DNA from: Nepenthes gracilis
Lineage: Eukaryota > Streptophyta > Magnoliopsida > Caryophyllales > Nepenthaceae
DNA length: 64,000 nt
Assembly (NCBI GenBank): GCA_033239525.1
Contig: BSYO01000035.1
Coordinates: forward strand, 7,352,627-7,416,626
Reading direction: 5' to 3'
The notes beneath the pieces are model-generated. The model was not told the origin of the DNA. It was given only the letters and a program-made list of their open reading frames with translations, and searched no databases. Shown piece after piece: positions 53,782 to 64,000 of the stretch (within the stretch, counting starts at the first letter, position 1; the number at the start of each line of letters is the position of its first letter). The translations under genes were made by a program, and so were the position numbers.

Positions 53782-56700
53782 TCAGCTCTTTCGGTCTTCG
53801 GAAGCATGGTTTTGATGTTGATGGAGAATTAGGCTGCAGTTGTTCATTGTGGAGGAGTCGAGAAGACCATGATTCCAGAGCTTGATCATAAATAACCTCC
53901 AACACCTAAATTCCATGAGCATTTTCACATTTATAATCAAAATCCACAAAAACAAAATCACAAGAAACAGAGGAAATAAAGAGCAAGTGCCAAGCACGGA
54001 TCCGGAGAGATTAAGCTTCAACGGCGCTACTTCAGACCTGTTATTTGGATCGTTTGATGATACGAGGGGAAGCAAAAGTTCAAAGAAGAAGATGATGAAA
54101 ATTCTACTTCCCAAGACGAAATAAATTGCCGATGGGCCAGAGCGAAACTACGGCTTACAGAAGCTGTGAAAGACGACACCGAACAAAAGCTATGATGACA
54201 GGCTGAGTGAATTTTCAACAATGTCATTTTATGGCAAAATTTAGTAAGGCCAACTTTCTGATCATCTTTCTTTCTGTCACACAAATTAATGGATCAGATC
54301 TTTCCTATGCCGTTGCTAGGTTAGTTCTCTTCTATCTCATGTTGTTATTTGAGCAGTCAGTGCCCATACATTATACATTACATATATATATTTTTCTGTT
54401 TTTCACCGGGGCAAGGAAAAGGCAGAGAGGTTGGTTCTTCGATGACCCGTGGCGTTTTACCTGTAGTGTGTTCTTGTGATTTTATAAATTCTGGCCAATG
54501 CTAGGAATATAAACAGTGATTTTGAATGCAAAGGTTATTTGTACTCTTTGACAACTTCATTTAAGACAGAGTACAGAGCAAAGAGGTCAATATCTGAGTT
54601 ACAAAGACTTTCTTCTAAATCCATGAGTTAGACTAATCCAATGATTGAATGCTGTGATCAGCTCCTCAAACTAATTTTATGTGACAGACAACATCGTTGG
54701 AGCCAGAAAAGGGTAACAAGATTACCAAAAAAGAGGAGGGGCCCGAACCAGCTCCTGCCCATGGAGTTGTAGAAAGGCCTCACAAGCCCATGGAACATGC
54801 CCATCTGCGAGAACTCTGCCACATTTAAGGGTAAATTATAAGACCAAACGATCAGTATGAAACACTGTAAGGGCAGAGGAAGATTGAATAATATTATAGG
54901 GGGTTGAGAGCATGGATAAATATATTGGTATTGGTATTGAATATATTTATAGAAAAAATTTCTAAAAATTATAAGTTGACGGAAAAAAATTGGCCAACAC
55001 ATTGACAATAAGTCAACATATTACGATATTATTTTAATATCAAAAAATAATTGTATCAGGAGACTCAAAACCAACCCATATGGGACATTATTTTCATCCA
55101 TGGTTGAGGGAAAGAAGAAAAAGCTTGAAACAAACAGAGAATTTAACCTTTGCTTTCTAACAAATGAGTTCCAAAGATGCATAAGATGCTTCTCATCTTT
55201 GGTCACGTCCACAAAATCATCAAGCATCTGAAACACATGACAATGTAGTAAACAAAAAAACTAGCTTTTATAGATGGATGGAACATATACATATGTCATT
55301 GTACTTGCATCATGTTCATTACATACGTTTTCGTGGCCTAAACCTAAACCATGTGGGCTTTCGATTGATCAAAATAGTTCACAGCTGCTCATTGAACAAA
55401 GGCAATGACCATAGAATGGACAACTAGGTGGAGAAAGACACATAAAAAGCATGAACACCAGCATGGGATATAGACACAACACCAACATGCCTTATTTAGA
55501 AAAGAGGACACGACATGTTGAATACAATCACAATTATTTTTTTAACCATTGAACAATATTATTTTATATTACATTAGCAATAAATATGATATTTCTTGGT
55601 TCTTCAGTCCAAAAAAATTATAAAAAGTACGTAATTAAACTATTATAACTTCCATAGGCTTTTACAGTGGTATAATAACAATGATATAAATAACAAATGA
55701 CGACAAAATTCAATATAGCAATCATTTTATACATCAATCAACATCTACATTTCAGTTGCACTGCTTTGCATTTTGATATTGTCAAAAGATATAAAATATA
55801 AACAAAATTTTAAACAAAAATGTGTCCAAAACATGACTCAAGCATGTCCCAAATATGTTCAGAATGCCTCCAAGTCTGAAGAAGCATGTCGAAATTTTTA
55901 GAAGATCTAGACACGTTTCAGAGAGTATCCTAATCATACCAAGGCATGTTAGAGCATGTCTGATGTGTTGAGGTGTGTCGGGAGAGTGTCCATGTCCAAT
56001 TCATGTCAGACACCAACAAACATATTGGACACCAACACTTAAGCCTCAATAGAGTATTGGTGTTTCTTAGAGAGAGAGATGAGGAAAGGGAGGTTGCTAA
56101 TGTCGCATAAATATTTTGTGCAGAGTTGATTTCAACATCGCATAACTCATAGGTGTTTGCATGTTTTAATTTCAATAAAATTGTTTTTTTAAAGTTTCGA
56201 ATAAAAGAAATCCTGCATATGTACCCTCAGTATATCCGTCAAGAGAGCTATCGCTAATTTTTCCTATATCCCATTTGGTACAGAAAACACATTGTGCCAT
56301 TATTCCAACAGCCCATCAACAAAAAGAAAAGAAAAAAAATTGTATTTTCCATCCGATATAATGTCAACAAGTGATTGCAAATACTAATTCCATTCTTCTC
56401 CCCTCGGCTATCAAATTTTAAAGTCAATTGAACATATCGAGCTCTAAAATTTTAATTGGTAAGAGGATAGGCTACTCTATGGACCAAAGAACTACCCATG
56501 TTCTGCATTTGAATTTTCCCGTATGAACCAACGAACCTAGGACTTTTAAGGACTTGTTTGGATAAAGGATAGTTGAATGAAAGGAGAAGAAATTGAATAA
56601 AATTACTTTCTCATATTTGGATTACATAAAAAATCGCAAAGAAAAAAATTTAATTAAAAACATATATTAAAATATTTATATGTGAGAAAAGTAATTTTTC

Positions 56701-59700
56701 TTTTATTTTCTTTCATTAATTTCCTTTCTTTTAAATTTTTAAAGTCCAAACAAGACTTAAGTGAGAATGCTAATCGCAGTCATCTCTAGATCAAAGGGAC
56801 TCTTTGAACTTTAAGTGAGATTGCTAATTGCGGTCATTTCCGTATCAAAGGGGCCCTTTGAAGCATTTAGAAAGCATTTCAAGTGAGTCTTGGTAAAACA
56901 CCTTAAAGCATTAGGTGACCTTTTGACTCAACCAAAGGAAGCATAGTGTACAAGACTCTGGCATTGTGAGGACTCAGGGAGTGTCAAAAGAAACAACTTT
57001 ACCCCTATATTGTAGAGATGTTTCCATGATTAACCCATAACATCCAAATAACAAAGGAATAATTATGTTTTCTTAGGCCACTCAAAGCTATGCATAACTT
57101 TAAACCCTTCCTCTACATATTTTATATACTATAAAAAGTAACATGCATTGATGAAAATATTGATATCAATATTTGCAGCAGCCATGTCGGTATCAAACAA
57201 ATTTGACAATACGTAACGGTATTAGATATATTGAAAAAAAAATTTCTAAAAATCGTAAGTTGATAGATAAATATCGGCCGATATGTAATATTTTTGCCAA
57301 ATAGCAACATATTGTAATATTATTGTAGTATTGGAAAACATCAGTATTTGAGGACCAATATTGACAAATATTGGCCGATATTTGAAATAATGGGCAATAT
57401 TTTCATTTATGGTAACAAGTTATAAGCCCAAAAGGTTTTTCAAATCCATGTACATGTAGCTACCTGAAATTCATTGATGAACTTAAGATGCATATGAGTA
57501 AATGATGTGTCAATAGTATAATCAAACATACCCTTCTATCTTCAAGATCTGCAATGCCATCATCAAATTCATCCTCACTGTCCCTATTTGATAATACTTG
57601 TTCCAAAGCCATTGGCTTCAATCACAAAGAAACATAATTATGACTGTGTCACGTAGAAATTCAAAATATCAATCTTCTAAGCATTACAAATAAAAAGCAC
57701 TGAAACAATTGGCCAATAGAATATAAATTTGGGAAGAATCTCAACTGACGTCGTAGCAAAATAGTATCATTGAAATCTAATAAGTATAGGCACCAACACA
57801 GGACATGGACATGATATGATACCGACATGTTAGCATGTTATTTTACTAGAAATGAGGACACAAGCATGATAGGGACATACTAACTAAAATCATATTAATT
57901 ATTTTTCTAATTGATAAATACTATTTTATACTAAATTAGCAATATATATACATATTTCTTGTTTTTAACTAAAAAAATTATAAGAAAGTACATAATTGAG
58001 ACTATATAAACAAGTTATAACATTTTTAATAGGCTATTATAGTATGGGAATAAATTAATAATGTTATGATTTAATAAACTAAGGTAAAACTTAATATAAC
58101 AAAATTTTTACATATCAATCAATACATATATTTTGACTTTACTATTTTGAACTTTATAATTGTCAAAAAATACCAAATATAAGCAAAAATTTCGAATAAA
58201 AAAATATTCCAAGCATGTCCAAAATGTTTCCAAACATGTCGAGGCATGTCAAGTTGTCGATATCTAACAGTGTCAGACACTAACACCTTAGCCTCGGGAG
58301 AGCGTCTATAGTTCTAGATTTCAATGATAAAAGAAATTGCAGGAGATCAGTGTCTCATTCTTACAACAGTACAAGTAGAAATGTAATGGAAAAGCAAGGT
58401 ACTCAAATGTTGGCAGTCAGAAAAGGTCCAAACAGGACCTAAGTAGTAATATAAGAGCAGCATCGAAACACAAGTAATATCAGAATTAATGCTTTCTTAG
58501 TGAGAAACATCACACTATTCTTTTGGCAGGCTGCATGGCATACAACATCATGATGATATAATAACAAAGTATAAGCAAAAGGACTAAAGATGAAAACAAT
58601 TGGAAACATTTTATACTACTTTGCTGATACTTGGTTCAGCTAAACTTGGACAACAAGGCAGCAGTTAAGAACACACAATTACATCCATAATAGACGGAAA
58701 ATTAAATGCAAACCTGATCAATCTAACAGTTTTGAGTTTCACAAAATATACAATTCTCTTCAATGAAATTTAGATTTAGGTAATCTGCATGCTGAATTAT
58801 GGTGTGATATAAAACAACGATCGGTTTACTCTTGCATGTTTAGAAGGGTAAAAAAAGTCAAATGCATCACCTATGTGTGCTTGGTGTCACTAGTGAAGAA
58901 TAGTTTTTTCTCAAGTACGTTTATTTTTAAAAAAGTAACAAGGAACACAAAGTAAACTCATTTTGAAATGATCAGTAGCAAATCTGACACCAGAAGGTAG
59001 AAAGAAGAAAGTCAGCTTGATGAAATGACAGGTATCCTTTTGTTCTCTGGATCAGACATATATTATGAAATGTCATAAATCTAAACAAGCAAATGTAAAA
59101 ATCCTCAATTTGCATTTCAAGCTTGTGCACATTGCCATAACTTGAGTTTACTAGTAAGTTTTATCAGGAATGCTTCATATAGTGCTTTTCAGCAATGCTG
59201 TCAACAACTAAAAGATCCATAAAATTACAACAAAAATTCCATTGAATAAGTTTCATCCTCTGGAAACAAATTTACTTCAGCAAACACTAATAGAGTTAGA
59301 AAATCTGAATATGATCTTTGAAGAAGGTGATCACCTGAGCTCTGTGAGAGTGAAAAAACTGTCGCTTCTGGAGAAGACAACTGAGAATACAGAAATATAA
59401 CAGCACAAGTGAATATAGAAGTCCTAAAATGGATTTTCAATAATATGACAATCTATAATATTGTTTTAAGACATGATAATTCATAATGAGCTGACCAGGT
59501 GATGATCCCATAATATACATGAAGCCATTGACATTGTGCACACACACAGGCTTTCTTTTCAACACTACGGAGAGGTTGAACACCTAGGAACCCTTTTTTT
59601 TGCACTGAATGGGTTTAATGGCTGTAAATATTGACTATAGCAATATCCATAGCCATGAAGCATAAAATACTTTCCGGTTTTTATTCTTCTTTCTGACAAG

Positions 59701-61474
59701 TTCCTTTGGCAACATATATACCCATTTTTTTATATACAGGAAAACTAAAAAGGAAAGGAAGACAAACAACGTTTCCCATGATCTTTGACACATTCCAGCA
59801 GATAAGGACTACTACATCACAGAAACAATTATATATATTTTACTTCATGGATTGAGTACCTAAAAGTAGAATATTCTCATTTTGTAAGGATTTATTTATA
59901 TCACTTTGCTTTATATGATAAAACTATTGGTTCCCTTTATAAAGATGGGTGAGGGAAGTCTTTCCCATCTTTTGTCAAAACTGCATTAGAGCTAAAAAAG
60001 ACGAAATATTTATTCTCTCTTATGCAAAATTTAATCCTACTAAAAGATATAGTGCCTGAACAAAAACAAATTAACCTCTGGATGGGATATCAAGAAGACA
60101 TCCCTATACACCGAAGGAGGAGGATTATGAATCAAAATGATGTTTTGCTATTTGTTCTAGCTAAATATTTCCTCTTAATGGAAAATAAATTCTAGTTAAC
60201 CAGAAAATGTGTTCAAGCAGCCAGTGTTGTTTAAATACCCAGGTGCATCAAGACACAAATGGTCCTTGATGCCTAGTTGTAAAGCGCAAAGGGCAGGCAC
60301 ATACACAATGGAAGTGATGTACCCATTTATAATGATACTCTTGTAATGAATTTTAATAGTTAAAACTAATAAGAGAATAAGAAAAACAAAAAGTGACATC
60401 AATAATAAACTCAAATTTTAACTAATAACATAAAATATAACAATTAATAAGCACAATTTACTATAAATGTACAAGAATAATAAAATTAATTAACCAAATT
60501 TATAATATTATTCTCAGGATACTCATAACAAATACAAATATTTATCATTACCACCAAATAAAGATTCTTTTTCTCCTCTTTTAGCTAATCTACTTGAATG
60601 ACTTCTTCAGTTTAAATGTCAATCTAAATTAGAATCTTTATCATTTACAAACTCTAACGGATTAGTTCAAAGACACTTATCATTCAAAGTTCACTCTATC
60701 TTCCAAGTTATTGTAATACATAGTCTCATTTACTCAAATAATTTTAGCTATAAAATACTTTATTAAATAATTATCCTCAAATGCAAATCATTATCATTAT
60801 TATTGTTTCCATCATTCTTCTAATGAGTCACTCACTATTTTCATTGATCCAAATTTCAGAAACGCCAAATTTGCATTAAAAGTATAATGACTAATTTTAA
60901 AAAAAGAAAAAAATAAGTTGTTTTTTTGAAAAAAAAACTATGAAATGCTCAAGGCATACACCTCGAGCCTTGACAAAAGGTGTGTGCCTTAGCCTAGGCA
61001 TGCGCCTTTCAGAATAAGCCTCAACTAAATATATTAAGACACCGGGCTTTAAACCATGAGTCAGACGTTCTTAGGTGCACTTGAAGCATGCCATTAACAA
61101 CATTGCATGCAGCACCAAGATATAACAAGCAGACATATTTTGGAGATCCGGGCTCGGACTCTGTTTGCTCAACTCCTCCATTACTGTGCTGATTTCTGAC
61201 AATATGTTAAAGGATTTGGATTAGTAACCTCGCCCATTTATAATCTTTTAAGATACAAAGCAAGAAGGAACATCTCTTGAAATGAACCATTATAATCACT
61301 GCACACAAGTTACCAACAGAATCTCATGCATTATCCTTAAACTCCTAGTTAAAAAATAAGCTTATTCCACATGCAGTTCAATCTTTTCTACTAGGTAGTA
61401 TATTATTTCATGCTTCTTGGCTCCTTTTATGTGCCAGAGTGGAGCTGCTTTTTAAACTGATTTCTTCGTGACTG

Positions 61475-61530
<56 letters not shown>

Positions 61531-63988
61531 TATACATATATATACTCTAACTGTTATTTGCTAATAATTATGCTTTCTGGTTCTTCATGTATAACATATA
61601 TCTAAAGCTGCCAATTTGAACTTTTCATCCAGATGAACAAAAAGATATTTCAAGGGCGATCTAGCATTAAGTTCCTTATCAGGTTTTACTTAATATCAGA
61701 CTATTTCAAGGCTTTCTACCACTTCTCTTTGCTTGAATCAAACTCCCTTTGGATTGATTTACTTAATAGCATGATTTCTCACATTTTTTATCTAACTATA
61801 ATTCAACGACAAGTACACATAAGCTTTCTAATTCCTCTGCGGGGAAGTTTCTTGTTGACTCCCCTAACCCACTAAAGCTAATGAGTGAAAGTAAGAATAC
61901 GTGCTCGCATATTGCATAACATTTATCTAAACAAACAGAACAGGACATAGCCATGGCAATTCATCAAATAATTAAAAGAGCTCTAGGAAAACTAGCACTT
62001 AGCTCCACAGATATGGAAGACAGGAGGCATCAACTACACATAGCCTTCCTTGGATAACCATAATAAAAAAAATGGAATAGGAAAAACAGAAACTAAAGAC
62101 CTGTGCTGCATACACCTTTTTGAATCTGACCGTTCCAAGGAGAGCTTTTTTGGTTTTGCATTTGGCATCAACGGAGGTATAGGCTGGTCCACAGGCATGA
62201 CCTGAATGCATTCCATGTCTTCAGAGGACTGAGCTCTGGCGACTGGAATGCCTATGATATCAGCATTTACAGCCAAAGGTTCTAAGCAAGTTTCAGCACT
62301 TTTTTTGCTTTTATAGCAGTTCACAATGGAACTTGAATTCTGCAAATCTGTGGCAGAGGGATATGCATCAGTAGCTTCCTCGTCTGAAACAAGCAACGGT
62401 GGCAAAACCATGGAAAACAATGTTACCGCCACAGGAATGCATTGCTTACATATTAATTCTTTCTGGTGCAAATTATTTAACATAAAGACATCATAGTTAT
62501 TGACTGATTATTCCATCTCAAATATGGAATCTAGTAAGAAAAATGAACTCCATGACAAGCTGAAACTTAAAGCCAACATCATTTGAGTTGAAACTTGGGA
62601 TCCGTTTGAACTTCTAACTGACAAACAAATACATAAAAAGAAAAGTGAAGACAACTTCTCAAAAAATGTTCCCCTGCTTTTATAGTTCCAAATGTACAAC
62701 TCAACAAACTATGCAACAGAATTTTAGTTTAGAATTCATACACATGTTCAGGTACAAAACTTATAAGGTTAAGCATGTTCAACCACATTCAAAATAAATG
62801 TGAGGTGTCATCTTCTAGGATTGGAGAACTTTTGACATCAACGATACAAATCTCTCGTACAAATCTCTCGCAACTATTTTGGAAGTCTAATGTGAATTTA
62901 TAATATATCAAATACTCTCCATGTCTATGAACCACTTATTGTAATCCAATCCATCATGAATCAATTCTCATTGCGCCACTCTTCTTCTGCTTCTAATTTT
63001 TTTGCCTTCTTCCTTTTTTTCATTTAGGGCAGCAACCCACAAGAAACCCTTACTCATATTACCCTAGATACACGTCACCACATTTGACAAATAATTCCCT
63101 CAAATATTGACACAGTGAAAGGATGCACAAGCAACAACACGGCTAAATCATTTTTTTTAGAAATGTACAAGGCTGCATTTCTGATGCTCATTCTAGGATA
63201 AAATACAATCTACGAAGCCATAATTTTCAACTCTAGAAAAGAATTAAAGAACAATTATTGAAGAGAAAGGATGCCAAATACATTCATTAATCTCAATATA
63301 AATAAGAACATAAATAAGCCAAGAAAGCAAAGCCTTCCAGCATCTTTGAATATCGAATAAATGTGAGAAGCTTAATGTGCAATTGTCTTCCTGAATTAGC
63401 AAGGAGGAAAGAAAGTGCAGTAGATGATAATAAGAAGAGGTGCCTGCACCACATCTAGATAGGCAGGAAAATTGGATGATCAAAAGGTGTCATGCCATGG
63501 AAAGGGAAATATCCCAAGTGTCATGTAAGACAAAAAAACACTTCAAGGTGCTGGCGAAGAATTGAGGGACCTTCATGAGCAGAAGTATTTTTTTTTTGGT
63601 AAGTAATAAACTTGAGAGATAGAGCTAGCCTATTGTTTTATGGGCTAGAAGCACAGCACTATCAAAACCCAGAAAACGATTTCTCCCAGCAGCAGATTTT
63701 AAAAGATTATGGAGAAGCAATCCAAATGTAATTTCTTACATAGAAAACGAGAAAATATGTAATTACATGCAGATTGCATCATCAACCATGCGAGGAACAC
63801 TTTAAAGTCACATGAAGTGTTAATGTGGTTATGCATTGAGAGAAATAGTACCGTCATTCCTTTCCAGAAAGCCCTTGTCTATGCCTTCAGTGCCTAGAAT
63901 AGGTGAGCCTGACTCAAAGATATGTGGATATACATATTTTGCATTTTCTAGCGGGTTTTCTGGTCTTTTGCGTTTTCGAGGCTTTGAA
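53782..63988 (-). CDS. EMF2: EMF2/VRN2-type Polycomb protein, C-terminal half with VEFS box (partial)
   Basis: A Su(z)12-like subunit of Polycomb repressive complex 2, acting in the nucleus on H3K27 methylation. Seven exons, transcribed downward: 63988-63852, 62383-62116, 59380-59335, 57615-57532, 55227-55148, 54815-54726, 53905-53782 (stop at 53782). All joins are GT-AG and phase-compatible, giving 275 residues. The order is a basic SSKPRKRKRPENPLENAK, a less conserved linker, KKLSLERSDSK, then CLLQKRQFFHSHRAQ. The acidic PMALEQVLSNRDSEDEFDDG is next. The VEFS box follows (MLDDFVDVTKDEKHLMHLWN, VLADGHVPWACEAFLQLHG, WCWRLFMIKLWNHGLLDSST, MNNCSLIL). It ends SEDRKS. The VEFS box normally binds the E(z)-type catalytic subunit. 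The N-terminal half with the C2H2 finger lies beyond 64000. EMF2 rather than VRN2 is favoured by the long linker but is not proven. Confidence 0.9.
53906..54725 (-). other. Last intron of the EMF2-type gene
   Basis: An 820-bp intron with GT-AG ends. Open frames inside it on both strands (54027-54284, 53882-54124, 54207-54479) have no domain and are not called. Confidence 0.7.
54905..55045 (+). repeat. GATAT-rich dispersed repeat, copy 4 (in EMF2 intron)
   Basis: Starts GCATGGATAAATATATTGGT and includes ATTTCTAAAAATTATAAGTT. It is a short copy in the 332-bp intron between the two main VEFS exons. Confidence 0.55.
55440..56050 (+). repeat. Intronic repeat R2, copy 1
   Basis: Aligns in order with 57785-58310. 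Shared phrases include AGCAATA(A/T)ATATGATATTTCTTG or close forms, AAAAAATTATAA(A/G)AAAGTAC, TTTTGATATTGTCAAAAGAT and CCAAGCATGTCC-type AAGCATGTC repeats, then GTCAGACAC(C/T)AACA and TTAGCCTC. No coding capacity. It lies in the 2.3-kb EMF2 intron. Confidence 0.65.
57140..57410 (+). repeat. GATAT-rich dispersed repeat, copy 5 (in EMF2 intron)
   Basis: The longest copy. It has GATGAAAATATTGATATCAA, then TTAGATATATTGAAAAAAAA, TTTCTAAAAATCGTAAGTTG and ATAAATATCGGCCGATATGT, and ends TTGGCCGATATTTGAAATAA. Confidence 0.6.
57785..58310 (+). repeat. Intronic repeat R2, copy 2
   Basis: The second copy of the repeat at 55440-56050, same orientation, in the neighbouring upstream 1.7-kb intron. Similarity is interrupted by small indels. 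Confidence 0.65.
60205..61040. repeat. Possible dispersed repeat in EMF2 intron (AGGTGC / AGGC-rich ends)
   Basis: The left part carries CCCAGGTGCATCAAGACAC and AAGCGCAAAGGGCAGGC. The right part has CTCGAGCCTTGACAAAAGG and CCTAGGCATGCGCCTTTC. Plant genomes often hold non-autonomous repeats built on such AGGCGC/GCGCCT phrases. No exact terminal repeats could be fixed. Confidence 0.3.
61478..61545. repeat. (CT)n(CA)n(TA)n compound microsatellite
   Basis: About 17 CT, 9 CA and several TA dinucleotides in the 2.7-kb EMF2 intron. Confidence 0.92.
62384..63851 (-). other. Intron of the EMF2-type gene
   Basis: A 1468-bp intron between the two 5'-most visible exons. Open frames at 62508-62699 and 63244-63483 lack domains. 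No conserved EMF2 segment was found here. Confidence 0.6.
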
Positions 63989-64000
63989 CTGTACAAAACA

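Noticed and set aside
53882..54479. Open frames on both strands in the last EMF2 intron
   Set aside because: They lie between confirmed splice sites and show no domain. One minus-strand frame simply reads from the intron into the last exon.
61133..61200. Possible additional EMF2 exon (SEPGSPK-like reading)
   Set aside because: The phase between the exons at 62116 and 59380 already joins cleanly and matches the family spacing, so no exon is needed.

Overview
This is a 64-kb piece of nuclear DNA from an angiosperm, most likely a eudicot. The evidence is AT-rich intergenic DNA, nested and decayed LTR retrotransposons of plant Ty1/copia and Ty3/gypsy type, a TRIM element, a plant-specific AP2/ERF transcription factor, and two intron-containing genes whose best matches are plant proteins. 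No bacterial, organellar or CRISPR feature was seen. The species cannot be named from the sequence.

Layout. 1-9.1 kb is repeat DNA. A gag-only copia element (3294-7878, minus strand, LTRs of about 1.08 kb, target duplication TATAC) sits inside an older LTR-like remnant. 9.1-17.6 kb is AT-rich with gypsy LTR remnants. 17.8-18.6 kb holds an intact, intronless ERF transcription factor gene with a recognisable promoter. 19.3-29.5 kb is a nearly full-length but decayed minus-strand Ty3/gypsy element of Tat type with gag, protease, RT, two RNase H regions, integrase, and an extra ORF on the opposite strand beside the 3' LTR. 29.5-40 kb is a patchwork of gypsy pieces: LTRs in both orientations, a plus-strand RT fragment with an internal tandem duplication, and a plus-strand gag fragment. 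41.09-41.65 kb is a structurally intact TRIM with a perfect 5-bp target duplication.

Genes on the right half. 42.09-46.57 kb (minus) is an eight-exon gene for a mitochondrial enoyl-CoA hydratase of the AUH/methylglutaconyl-CoA hydratase type. All splice junctions and phases were read directly. Exon 1 carries an apparent one-base frameshift between the transit peptide and the mature protein. 47-53.7 kb is AT-rich DNA with LTR debris and a 158-bp tandem duplication. 53.78 kb to beyond the right edge (minus) is the 3' half of an EMF2/VRN2-type Polycomb gene. Seven exons encode the C-terminal part, including the complete VEFS box; the N-terminal half lies outside the window.

The genes do not form an operon or pathway: they are an ethylene/stress transcription factor, a branched-chain amino acid catabolic enzyme and a PRC2 subunit. 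What links the regions is repeat content. One unclassified GATAT-rich dispersed repeat occurs inside or beside both intron-containing genes, and a second repeat occurs twice in successive EMF2 introns. I found no convincing new biological system. The most interesting items are the gag-only copia element, the antisense extra ORF with 25-residue acidic repeats, the shared intronic repeat families, the triple-AG splice acceptor and the exon-1 frameshift in the hydratase gene.
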